Assembly: GCF_000002425.4 (NCBI RefSeq)
Contig: NC_037266.1
Span: 2,014,903 to 2,078,902 of the forward strand
Length of the DNA stretch: 64,000 nucleotides
Reading direction: 5' to 3'
From: Physcomitrium patens
Taxonomy: Eukaryota > Streptophyta > Bryopsida > Funariales > Funariaceae
Shown here: positions 11,741-20,987 of the stretch, piece after piece
Numbering within the stretch: position 1 is the first letter of the stretch
How the letters are laid out: each line of letters begins with the position of its first letter
The notes under the pieces: model-generated
Database searches by the model: none
What the model saw: the letters and a program-made list of their open reading frames with translations, nothing else
What the model was told of the DNA's origin: nothing
Program-made: the position numbers and the translations under genes

Positions 11741-12225
11741 TGTTAGGGACATATTCCTTAGAACTTTCTAGAGAGAAGTTTCTAGAACCTTCTAGAAAAC
11801 AAGCCTCTAGAACCTTCTAGAAGAGAAGCCTTTGGAACCTTTTAGAGAGAAGCTTCTAGAAAGGAAGTCTCTTGAACCTTCTAGAAGAGAAGTTTCTAGA
11901 AGCTTCTAGAAAGGAATCCCCTGGAACTTTCTAGAAGCTTCCTAGTTAATAGAAGTAGCTCGAGAAGTTTCTAGAACCTTCTAGAAAAGAAGCCTCTAGA
12001 ACCTTCTAGAAGCTTCCTAGTTAATAGAAGTAGCTCGAGAAGCTTCCTAAGTAGGAGTACATATAGGGATCGAGGCTGAAGAGTTCTTCAGTCTCGACAA
12101 CACATCTCTTGGAGTTCTAGCTCACCTTTCTGGTGTTGTTTTTGTACTCATCTGTTTAATCTAGTTCTGCCACTTCTTCTTGAACTTCTTGTTAGATTTC
12201 AAGTCTGTATTTTGTGTCCGTGATA
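11741..12225 (+). repeat. 3' LTR of element 3
   Basis: 485 bp, TGTTAGGGAC to GTCCGTGATA. Its eight differences from the 5' LTR are all transitions. It retains the TTCTAGAA array and the TATA-like box. Confidence 0.97.
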
Positions 12226-12230
12226 CCTGT

Positions 12231-12969
12231 ATAGGGAGGTTCAAACACGGGGAATGACTAGTTGCTTAAGCATTCACGTTAGGGTCACACAATCAATTAT
12301 CTCCTGAATGTATCATCTCTATTTCTAATATTTGAACACACAAGGAAACTATAATCTCCTCCTTCACTTTATCGGTCTCTTCCTTACAACAATTCAGTTA
12401 TACCAATAACTACTATTTCTACCAATATATTCACCCTCATAATCTACAATTATAATATTGCACCGTCTTAACTTTCAGCATACAATTACCCTCGTTCCAA
12501 TCACTGGAATTCTTCACACAGAAGTGCCATTCACATTATAGTGTTTCACATAAACACAGACTCATTCTCTCTGCTAAACTACAATCAGATTTCAGCATTC
12601 AATCTTTCTTCTTCTCAAATAATACCAATCACATTTCCATTCTATAATTCACTTCACAATATTCAGAAATTCTCCATCCTCTTATTCAAAGAAAATAACA
12701 AACAAAAGAAAAGAGGTAGCACCAAACTTATCCCGGCTCACACTATCACAGCGATGGCCCTTGGCTCACGACTCTCACAGTCTGGCATCTTAATTAACTT
12801 CTACAACTCCTATATACTTTCCCCTGATTCTCCAAATTTTAATCGTAATTCTGTAATTAACTGCTTTTAATAACTAAATCATTCATCCATCTTCCTGAAT
12901 TTCCTATTATATGAACTATTAATATATTTTACCAATATCTTTCAAAAACGAATTAATATCTATTCTACA
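12231..12969 (-). repeat. 5' LTR of element 2, main part (other part 5894-5945)
   Basis: Element 3 landed inside this LTR: 52 bp lie to its left and 739 bp to its right, summing to 791 bp, the exact length of the partner LTR at 666-1456. The open frame at 12541-12870 falls wholly within LTR sequence and is not a gene. Confidence 0.9.
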
Positions 12970-12974
12970 CTTAT

Positions 12975-13331
12975 CCTTATGACAAGTAAGATTATTATAA
13001 GCTTGGATCTTTTCCTACTTGTGAATAAGTCAATCTTGTTGCTTATCAATTATATCTATCAAATTCTATAAAAAGCCATCCTATATTCTATGTGTCTTTT
13101 CTTAAGTCATATAAGATAATGAATATCTCGAAAAGAAGACAAATACCACTTCCTCTTATAGAAGTGGATAATAATCAAGAGTGCGAGGTGGAAGAAGTTT
13201 TAGATTCAAGACAATGCCAAAATAGATTAAAATATCTTGTTCATTGGCATGGATATGATATTAATAAATACATATGGAAGCCAGCAAAAAATCTTACAAA
13301 TGCAACAAAAAAAGTTGAGGCTTTTCATTGA
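12975..13331 (+). pseudogene. Chromodomain end of outer element 1 (right part)
   Basis: The interrupted integrase reading resumes in frame (YPYDK after NIKT on the other side). It continues to HPIFYVSFLKSYK and a chromodomain (QECEVEEVLDSRQ, then YLVHWHGYDI, then WKPAKNL), ending at a stop at 13329. It is close to the chromodomain of element 3 but strongly AT-shifted, so both belong to related chromovirus lineages of very different age. Confidence 0.85.
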
Positions 13332-13917
13332 TGCCATCTATCAAAATCAAGATAAAAAACAGCAAATCTTTGCAATAAAAGAAATAAGATCTAGTGACAA
13401 TAGCATTCTATCTTCTACTGTTGTTTGTATATTTTTTATGCTAAAGAGATAAAAAATGAACAACTAGCAGATTCAACTCAAGATCTATTACTTGTTGATT
13501 TATCGAATAAGATATTATAATTGCTACAACCTTTAAGTTAGCATAATTGATATAAAGATCCTTAAGAATGACATGTCTTTCCTTGAATAGATGGTAAGAT
13601 ATAACTTGTTTAGTATCACTACCTTGGAAGAGACTTCCAATATTTGGTGATTTTATTAGAGATAAGAATAACTCCTGATAGTATTTCAAATGTTTTATTT
13701 GAAGGTAGTTATAAAGGCCTCAATAACAATCAAATCACAAGGTAGTCTTTTTGCCCTAGTATAGGATACTATCTATGGTTGAGAAGACCTATCAATCATC
13801 TTTAAAAAAAAAAAAAGATCAAAGTATGTAGCAAACATAATTCATTACATCTTGAATTACCAAAATATATGGTGACTGCTCCTTATGGAACTCGTTCCTA
13901 GAAGAAGAGGTAATATC
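13332..13917 (+). other. Non-coding tail of outer element 1
   Basis: AT-rich, no recognisable coding sequence. It ends in a purine-rich stretch (AGAAGAAGAGGTAA, about 13901-13914) that could be the polypurine tract before the LTR at 13918. Confidence 0.4.
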
Positions 13918-14345
13918 ATGGGCATACATATTTATTCTAATATTTATTTATATGATTAAATAGAAGTAGGTAAAACTAGATTTATTTCATAATATTTTTC
14001 GGAAAAGCTTCATAGAAACTTCATAGATGTTGCTTTGACTTTATACGTATTTATAGTTGATTGGTAGGTTAGAAATTTAGTCAATAAATTAACCACATCT
14101 TAACAACTTAAAAAAATAAGCTAATTATGTGATGCACATATAAAAAACTTGTCTTGTAAGTTAAGATACATGTCTTATAAAGTCAACACGTTTTAGAGGT
14201 CCTATAAGACATCCCCATATAGCTCTTAATTGATAATATATATAGAGGCGAGAGTGAAGCCCTCCTTACTCTTTTCAATGCCTTTTTAATCTTTAATCTT
14301 GTTTCAAGACTTTTTAGTCTTCTTGTCTTTAGCAATAGCCATTCT
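13918..14345 (+). repeat. AT-rich LTR, plus orientation (family L)
   Basis: Aligned by eye to an inverted copy at about 18020-18453 and a direct partial copy from about 63716. Shared blocks include the CTTGTAAGTTAAGA region, AGGTCCTATA, and a TATATAGAGGC-type TATA stretch followed by GAAGCC. Its position after the chromodomain and purine tract makes it the likely 3' LTR of outer element 1. Exact ends are uncertain. Confidence 0.6.
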
Positions 14346-15590
14346 AGTTTAATATTATGTCATCTTCAAATGTTTTTTTAGTCTTTTTGAATAATACAAG
14401 AGTGTATTGATATTTTAATTCTTTGATGTTCATGTCCTTGATAAGAAGTTGCAAGACCTCCTTTCATGGCAGCTAAGACTCATTTCTAAGTTCTAATATT
14501 ACTTACTCGACATAGTGCTCTTTTATAATGTGAACCTTGGCATGAAGATGGTCCTCTAACCTCTATATTATCATCTTGCCACTGCACTCCTATGGACATC
14601 AAAGGTATCTTGACTTATAATATATTAATATCTTTTTTCTTCACAAAATATTAAAGCAAATAAGTCAAACGTTCAAATTTTTTGATCTTCATGCCCTCTT
14701 TGACTTTAAAAAGTCAATATCTTTATTAATATATAATTTGATATTTTGCCTAAAATTTTAATTTTTCTACAAATTTATTTCTAGAAGATGTCTTACACCA
14801 CATCCTTTTCTCCTTAGGTAGCTTGAAGGCTCTTTTCTACTTAGCCTAAATTTTATTCTTTCTTCTTTTCTTTTAAAAGTTGAGGTTTATTTTATTATTT
14901 ATTGAAATAAAATGCTACTTCTTTCTTTTATTTTTTATACAAATTTTCTTTTGCCTTCAATTTTTCTACATTATTTCAATTCTTTGATTTGAAAGTTTAT
15001 ATTTTTTTATATGAATCATGAAGACTTACATCCTCACTTAGAATTTTTCATAGCCATTGAATTTTTTAACTAAGACCTGCATTGCCTTAATATCCTTTCC
15101 TATCATATGGATGTGACTTGCAATCTCTCAATAAAAAAACTCATTTAAAAAAGGTTCACCATTTGGCTTAGTTGCTCAAAGTCTTATATCCGCTACATAC
15201 AAGTTTTTTAAGATTTTCCTCTACAAAGTCCTTTCATATTGAAATCCTTTCAAATCTTTCATCTCTTAAAAACTTCCCCCACCTTGGTCTTCTAAAACAA
15301 AAGTTTCTTTAAATTTTTTTTAAGTAGTATCTCCCACTAATATATCTTGCTCATTTGATGTTGTTGGGATTTTCCATACTTTTAGCTCATATATATATAT
15401 ATATATATATATTACATAAGATTGTAACCCTTTTCTACTTTGAAATGAAGATATCATCATCTTCTTGGTCATCTTTACTTGCTTCTTCTAACTTATATAA
15501 AAAAAAAATCACCTTAACAATTTTTGATTTGTTTCTTTACGGTCCTTCATTTTTTATAATCATCTATTTTCATCTTGAAAGCCATGATTA
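14346..15590 (-). other. Degenerate AT-rich retroelement sequence
   Basis: No intact frame. It probably belongs to the 3' part of the minus-strand element 4, but I could not align it to a known domain. A short (TA)n run lies at about 15388-15411. Confidence 0.35.
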
Positions 15591-15599
15591 ATCCTAGAA

Positions 15600-16310
15600 A
15601 ATATCTTAAGTTCTTTTCATTTATCTATTAAAACTAATGTTGAAGGTAACCTTTGAAAGTACACAAGTATTGAATTCTTCTTATATCTATATGTTTCTTG
15701 TCAAATATCACTTCTACTTGATCCATGGTTTGATTCTATACCTCTTTTTGACATGGATTCTTTGTCTTTTCTTTATGAAAGCCTCTCACATCCTCTACAA
15801 ACTTCTTAAAGATACTTATATAAAAAATTGGATGCTACTTCAATCTCTTTGATATGTCTAAGATATACACATTTTTATGTAATTTTCTTTCAACTTTATA
15901 AAGACCTATCCACTTTTGAACCCACTCAAAAATGAGATGTGTTGAATAAGTGAGGTTGCTTATATTCAGCTACATTTTATTTTCTTTTATATAGTATACA
16001 TCTCTTCTATGCTTATCAATTTATTTTTTATATCTTCTTGGACTATTCCAAGCCTAGCTTTGGTAGTTTTCATTATAGCCTCTCTTTTAGCTATCCACCT
16101 TATTCCTTCTATTAAATAGAAACCAAAAGTAGTTTCATTACTTTGCCTAATTCCTATCAAATCAATTAGCATAAGTGCATTGAAACTATGAGCCACAAAT
16201 CTTCTTTCTTGTATTAGGAATCTTTTAATTACAAAGTCACTTATATTTATATGGACTTCAAATTCCATATCAAATTTAAAATAGAATAAGTCAATACTTG
16301 ATACCAAAGA
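15600..16310 (-). pseudogene. RNase H start, integrase C-terminus and chromodomain of element 4
   Basis: Minus-strand reading begins with an RNase H strand (FEVHINISDFVIKRFLIQE, about 16260). It then jumps to an integrase C-terminal part (LPKRLK-like stretch, then HPIFYIS.FKKFVED, about 15770-15860) and a chromodomain (HIDIRRIQYLCTFKGYLQH, about 15610-15680). The integrase catalytic core is missing, so an internal deletion joined the two. Numerous stops are present. Confidence 0.65.
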
Positions 16311-16571
16311 ATTTTTTTATCTCGTAAAAAAATCTTTTTTATTTTCAATCCCACTTTATATTCTTATTATCTTTTTTTAAGAAACTTATGAAGGAACTAA
16401 TAATCTTTGAAAAGTTCCTTATAAACTTCCTACAATTGTTTATTAGTTCCAAGAAGGATCTTATTTCTTTTTGAATTTTTAGTGCCTCTCAACTTTTGAT
16501 TGCTTCTATCTTCTTTGGATTTGGCATTAATCCCTCTCCATTGATAATATGTCATAAAAATTCTACTTCTT

Positions 16572-17197
16572 TTAACAAAAAAATATTTTTTTTATATTGG
16601 CATAGAGTTGATTGTTTCTTAAATTATTCAAGACTATTTTCAAATGTAGCTTGTGTTCTTTATTATTCTTGGAAAAGATCAAAATATCATCAATATAAAC
16701 TATCACAGATTCATCACTATTTTTATGAAAGATTGAGTTCTTCATGGTAGTGAAGATAGCAAGACTATTATACAACCCAAAAGGCATAACTACAAACTCA
16801 TAGAAATCATATATAGTTCTACAAGTATTTTTTTTATATTTTTTTGGACAATACTTATTTCATAGTAACAACTTTTAAGATTAATCTTATTAAAATACTT
16901 ACTATTATTCAACCTATCCAATAAATCATCAACTCTTAGAAGTGAGTAGTTATTTTTGATGATAATCTTATTTAAGGCCTTATAATCAATGCACATCCTC
17001 ATTTTTCCATCATTCTTGCTTACAAAAAGAACTTTGATACCAAATAGAGAATTATTTTTTCTAATATATAATTTTTCAAGAAACTTGTTGAGTTGCTTCT
17101 TGAGTTCATTTAACTCTATTTGATTCAATCTATAACATGCTTTACTTCGAGGTTGTGTACCTAGGACCAATTCAATTTTACTCTCCTTCCAATTCAC
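16572..17197 (-). pseudogene. Reverse transcriptase of element 4
   Basis: Two adjoining frames give a nearly complete palm domain: YRLNQIELNELKKQLN, VLFVSKNDGKMRMCIDY.ALNKI, DDLLDRLNNSKYFNKI, then after a frame break MPFGL and the intact catalytic YIDDILIFSKN. This lineage differs from elements 1 and 3, so at least two chromovirus lineages are present. Confidence 0.85.
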
Positions 17198-17459
17198 TTT
17201 GAAAAACTATAGAGATTCTAGATTGATATAATATGGAAAGATTTGTAAATGGTAAATCTACTACTTTCTTATTTTTTTCCACCATGACTACTCTCATTTT
17301 GGGCTTCTATGAGAGTTCTATTCTATAAAAATCAAAGAAAGTATTACCTAATATTATATCCACTCCATTATACTTGCACATTATAAAGTCTTCCTAGAAC
17401 CTTATTTTTCCATACTTAAATTTTACATCTTTTATAACTAAGTTGGTTATTTTTTCACC

Positions 17460-17489
<30 letters not shown>

Positions 17490-17496
<7 letters not shown>

Positions 17497-18015
17497 TCAC
17501 TTTTTTGGTTTATTCTTAAATCAATTTTAACTTCTTGACACAAGTTGGAGTCATAAATAAATTATTTGCCCTTGTATCAATCAATATGAAAACTTTAAAA
17601 CCTTCAAACTTAGAACTTAAATAGATGAGTTTCCTATATAAACTTTTTAAGGTGAATTTTTCTTCAAAACCTCTTTTTCTTATTAAGACCTTCTTGCTAA
17701 GACTTATGACTTGAAGTTGTTTTATTTCATAAGTCTCAACTAAAAAAAGGAATATAAGAATTTTTACTTATCTTTTTAGGTACTTCTTCATTCTTGCTAT
17801 TATTAGGATAGTGTCTTTTTTGTTGTTACTTAAAACAAGTCACATTAATTGAACTTATTTTTGTCTTCTTGTTATTACTTCCTTGACTTTCTTTAGTCTT
17901 TGATTTAAAGGATTGAGGGTTATTTTCTTCAAACCTTCTCTTTAAAAATGGAAGTTTCTTCTTGCTATAGAAGGACTTGGCTCTTCCTTCAAAATGGTTT
18001 TTCTTTTTCTAAGTT
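17490..18015 (-). pseudogene. Protease and gag zinc knuckle of element 4
   Basis: Minus-strand reading shows a decayed CCHC knuckle (TCFK, stop, QQKRHYPNN, about 17800-17845). The protease active-site region (FILIDTRANNLFM, about 17550-17595) follows. A plus-strand poly-A run of about 28 bases lies at 17466-17493. Confidence 0.6.
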
Positions 18016-18019
18016 TTGG

Positions 18020-18453
18020 TTATACTACTATTATCAAAGATAAAAATATTAGAAAGTCTTAAAACAAGACAAAAGACTAGAAAGGCATTGATAAGAGTGA
18101 AGAAGGCTTCATTCTTGCCTCCATATATACTATCTAATTCAGATTTTGTGGTGAGATTCTATAGGACCTCCAATATGTATTCACTTTGCTAAACATATGT
18201 CTTAACTTACAAGGCAAATTTTCTATATGTGTACTAAATAGTTAGCTTGTTTCACAAGCTATCAATACATGTGACACACGATTAACTTATTGATTAAGTT
18301 TCTAACCTATCAATCAACTACAAATATGTGTAAAGCTATCTCTATGAAGCTTCTAAGAAGCTTTTTTAGAAGATATTATGAAATTAATCTACTTTTACCT
18401 ATTTCTATGTAATCATATAAGTAATTATTGAAATAAATATGTAATTCCATCAT
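18020..18453 (-). repeat. AT-rich LTR of family L, minus orientation, inside element 4 gag
   Basis: Inverted relative to the copy at 13918. It lies between the gag N-terminal part (18.47-19.5 kb) and the zinc-knuckle part (below 18.0 kb) of element 4, which suggests a solo or truncated LTR inserted in gag. No clear target duplication was found. Confidence 0.55.
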
Positions 18454-18469
18454 AATTGGTTGGAATGAT

Positions 18470-19495
18470 TTTTTTCTCCCAATATCTTTTCCTTGTTGCC
18501 ACACTCAATCCATTATAAAAAAATAAAAATAAATAAATATTTCTTATAATTCAATTGAATATAAGCAAGTTGGTTTTAGAATTCTTTAACATACTTGAGG
18601 AGTGGGGTTTTTTCTTCTTTTTGCCTCAACTTAAGAAGTTCCAACCTTTCTATAAAGTTTTGCCATTTATTCTTAAATCTTTCAATGAATCCATCACATA
18701 ATTCAACTTAAGTAATTTTTTTAGTATAATTGAAATTGGTTTTGATTTTTCCATCAAATCAATCTAAAGCACTTCTTTCAAACAATGCCAACAATGTCTT
18801 AATCTTGTCCACATCACTTTCAATATTATTGGCCAAATGTCAATATTTAATTTCTTTAAGAAACCTTCTTATGGTTCTCTTGTACTTTGTGCCCCATCCA
18901 CTTCTTGGATTGATTTGTTTTGGCTCTATAAGAGCTTGACTTGCCCTTTTGGCCTTCAAGTAAAGTTTCTTTCTCATTCTCTCTCATCAAAGAATCTATA
19001 AGAAGTTGGTTCACTTCCAACTTCCTTTCAAATTCTTTGTTATTTTCTTCTATAAGCCTCTTAACAATTTTTTCAACTTCATCAAGAACGACAATACTTT
19101 GTTTTTTCACTCTTGATCCTTCCATTGAGTCTCTAGAAATTCTAGAAGTAGTTTGCTTTTGTTACCTCAGTTTCTACTCTCTCTTTTACTTTCTTCTTCT
19201 TCACTTTGACAATCTAGAGCTTCTTATAAGCTTTCAACTTGCTCCTCTTGCTCTTCTTGGACACTCTCCTCATCATTTATTTGTAGAACAAGAGGGGATT
19301 CTTCATCAAGCAAGGATTTTTTTTTAACAATTTCTTTTTTAGTTTTGTCATCTCTTGATCGACATGCACCTTTTGTATATTTGTCTCAAGAATCTCTTCT
19401 TCCAATAGTTGAAAAGTTGGTCTTGTAGTTTTCCTAACCAACTTAACTAATTCTTCTTGCATTATCCAAAATTTCTTGTGGAAATTTTCTTTCAA
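18470..19495 (-). pseudogene. Gag N-terminal region of element 4
   Basis: Minus-strand frames 19277-19495 and 18856-19125 encode a charged, coiled-coil-prone protein (MKENFHKKFWIMQEELVKL; VEKIVKRLIEENNKEFERKL), followed by a stop-ridden gag-like stretch to about 18600. The start lies just downstream of the primer-binding-site repeats, as expected for gag. Assignment rests mainly on this position. Confidence 0.5.
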
Positions 19496-19505
19496 GTCTC
19501 ACCTA

Positions 19506-19649
19506 AAAAGCTTTGATACCACACATAACTTTGCTTCACTTAAAAGCTTTGATACCACACATAACGTTGCTTCACTTAAAAGCTTTGATACCACACATAA
19601 AGTTGCTTCACTTAAAAGCTTTGATACCACACATAACGTTGCTTCACTT
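19506..19649 (-). repeat. Four 36-bp tandem repeats, each with a tRNA-Met primer-binding site
   Basis: Four head-to-tail copies (19506, 19542, 19578, 19614) differ at only a few bases. Read on the minus strand each contains TGGTATCAAAGC, which matches the complement of the initiator tRNA-Met 3' end at 11 of 12 positions. It lies directly upstream of the element 4 gag. The 5' LTR expected next to it is missing. Confidence 0.75.
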
Positions 19650-19724
19650 TGAGCTCCTTTCACTTCTGAAAACACCCAATAAAACAGTGTTACTTTTGTC
19701 TTAAAAAATTCCCAGGATCCAGTG

Positions 19725-19815
19725 GCGTCGCAGCTCTGTGTTGCATTGCGACTCTGTGTTGCATTGCGACTCTGTGTTGCATTGCGACTCTGTGTTGCAT
19801 TGCGGCTCTGTGTTG
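19725..19815 (+). repeat. 18-bp minisatellite, about five copies
   Basis: Unit GACTCTGTGTTGCATTGC repeated with one-base variants at both ends. It is much more GC-rich than the retroelement to its left. The open frames here simply read through the repeat. Confidence 0.9.
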
Positions 19816-20987
19816 GAACGTGTGATGACTTTGAGGTCACGTTGCCACGTGATCTCCTGTCACTGACACTTGGGAGTCATCTCCTGATGATCTTAGTCAC
19901 TCAGATGATGACTTGCTTTCTTATCCCAGGTCTAAATTGCGCTTTTAGACCCTAATGGGTTACTGGGCCGCCTTTCGAGGCACCCGGGACTCATCTCCAT
20001 GTTCCAACGTCCCTCACTCCACATGGTGCCCATGGTGCCCTGTATAAAAGTAACCCACATGGCAACAAAGGCCTGTTTCCCGGGAGTCGGGACACGCACG
20101 CTGACCAGAATTCACTCGAGTCGAAGGGTATTTTTTTGTCGACGCTTGACAAGCTCGAAAGTCAGCAGAGTTCTTCCTGGGAGGATGGTGGGAGTTTGCC
20201 CTGCTGAGAAAGCTTTGGGAAACAAATGAGCATCGCTGAGATGGAATCCCTTCAAAGTTACATGTGAGAGAGGGGTCTACTGACCAGAGAGACTTGGAGT
20301 TGGAGGATCATTTGTCGATCAAGTTGTGAAATATCTTTTGTGAAGATTGTGGACTGAGTTGAGAGCAAGCTAGGAGATGCTGAAGATTGCCTAGGTTTTT
20401 GGTATTTGTTGAAGTATTCAGGTATTTGTTATCTTATATGTGAATCTGATAATCTGGACTTGAGTATGTTTTTTAAGCCGGTTGCGCATATTATGTGTGC
20501 GTGTGTGCGCACATATTCGCAGGTTGGGCGAATTTCAGACAAAAATTAGGGCTTTTGTAGGGTAAAGGGAATGTTTTGATTGTAGTTTAAAGTGTGCTTG
20601 CAAACAGTGTCAAAACATGTGCTGATTTTTTTACGAGTTTGATGGAAGTGATCACTTGCGCTTCGGAAATTTTGAAGTCTTTTGGAGCGAGTGATGTAAA
20701 CAGAGAGGGCGGATGCTATATTGAGAATTCTTTTAGAGGCAAAGAGAAGCGTGTCCAAGCTCTGAGAACTTTGCGGAGTCGAGGATTCAATGTCCAGAGG
20801 TCGTCACAATGCGTCGCGGGAAAAGGGCTAGGGCTTTCTAACATGTGATGTACGACCCCACTGAGAATAAAAATGTTTCGATTGTTTTGTTTGGAATTCC
20901 AACGTTTCGTCATCTCTATCTACAAGAAATAGCTCACGAAATTGCAACTTGGGGGGCTGGACAGAATTTGAGAGCACACACGCGATA
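19816..20987 (+). promoter_or_regulatory. Candidate promoter and 5' leader of the BASS gene
   Basis: A G-box CACGTG at 19846-19851 and a good TATA box TATAAAAG at 20043-20050 precede a GC-balanced region with no convincing coding frame. It could hold a leader with introns. A transcription start near 20075 is inference from TATA spacing. Confidence 0.4.

Larger units (their letters stand above)
5946..12225 (+). mobile_element. Ty3/gypsy chromovirus, element 3 (youngest, complete, mutated)
   Basis: A full-length plus-strand element: LTR (5946-6430), primer-binding site, gag, protease, reverse transcriptase, RNase H, integrase with C-terminal chromodomain, polypurine tract, LTR (11741-12225). 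Five-base target duplications CCCGT (5941-5945) and CCTGT (12226-12230) differ by one transition. Both LTRs are 485 bp with 8 differences, all transitions, and no indels. The domain order PR-RT-RH-INT-chromodomain defines a chromovirus. Several stops and lost catalytic residues make it non-autonomous, but its LTRs look functional. Confidence 0.97.
666..12969 (-). mobile_element. Ty3/gypsy LTR retrotransposon, element 2 (interrupted by element 3)
   Basis: Minus-strand element bounded by two LTRs of exactly 791 bp: the 3' LTR at 666-1456, and a 5' LTR split into 5894-5945 and 12231-12969. The target duplication CTTAT is perfect (661-665 and 12970-12974). Removing the element rejoins the outer integrase reading frame in register. 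Internal order on the minus strand is primer-binding site, gag with zinc knuckles, protease, N-terminal reverse transcriptase, then a coiled-coil region. RNase H and integrase are absent, so it is non-autonomous. By eye the two LTRs differ at about 5-6% of positions, so it is older than element 3. Confidence 0.9.

Noticed and set aside
12541..12870. Plus-strand open frame of 109 codons
   Set aside because: Lies wholly inside the LTR of element 2; the partner LTR at 666-1456 does not keep the frame.
19506..19815. Regular short repeats resembling a CRISPR array
   Set aside because: The copies are contiguous with no spacers, and the window is a plant nuclear sequence.
19499..19840. Minus-strand frame with repeated SEATLCVVSKLL and TQSRNA units, looking like a repeat protein
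   Set aside because: It is translation across the 36-bp and 18-bp tandem DNA repeats; no start, promoter or family.
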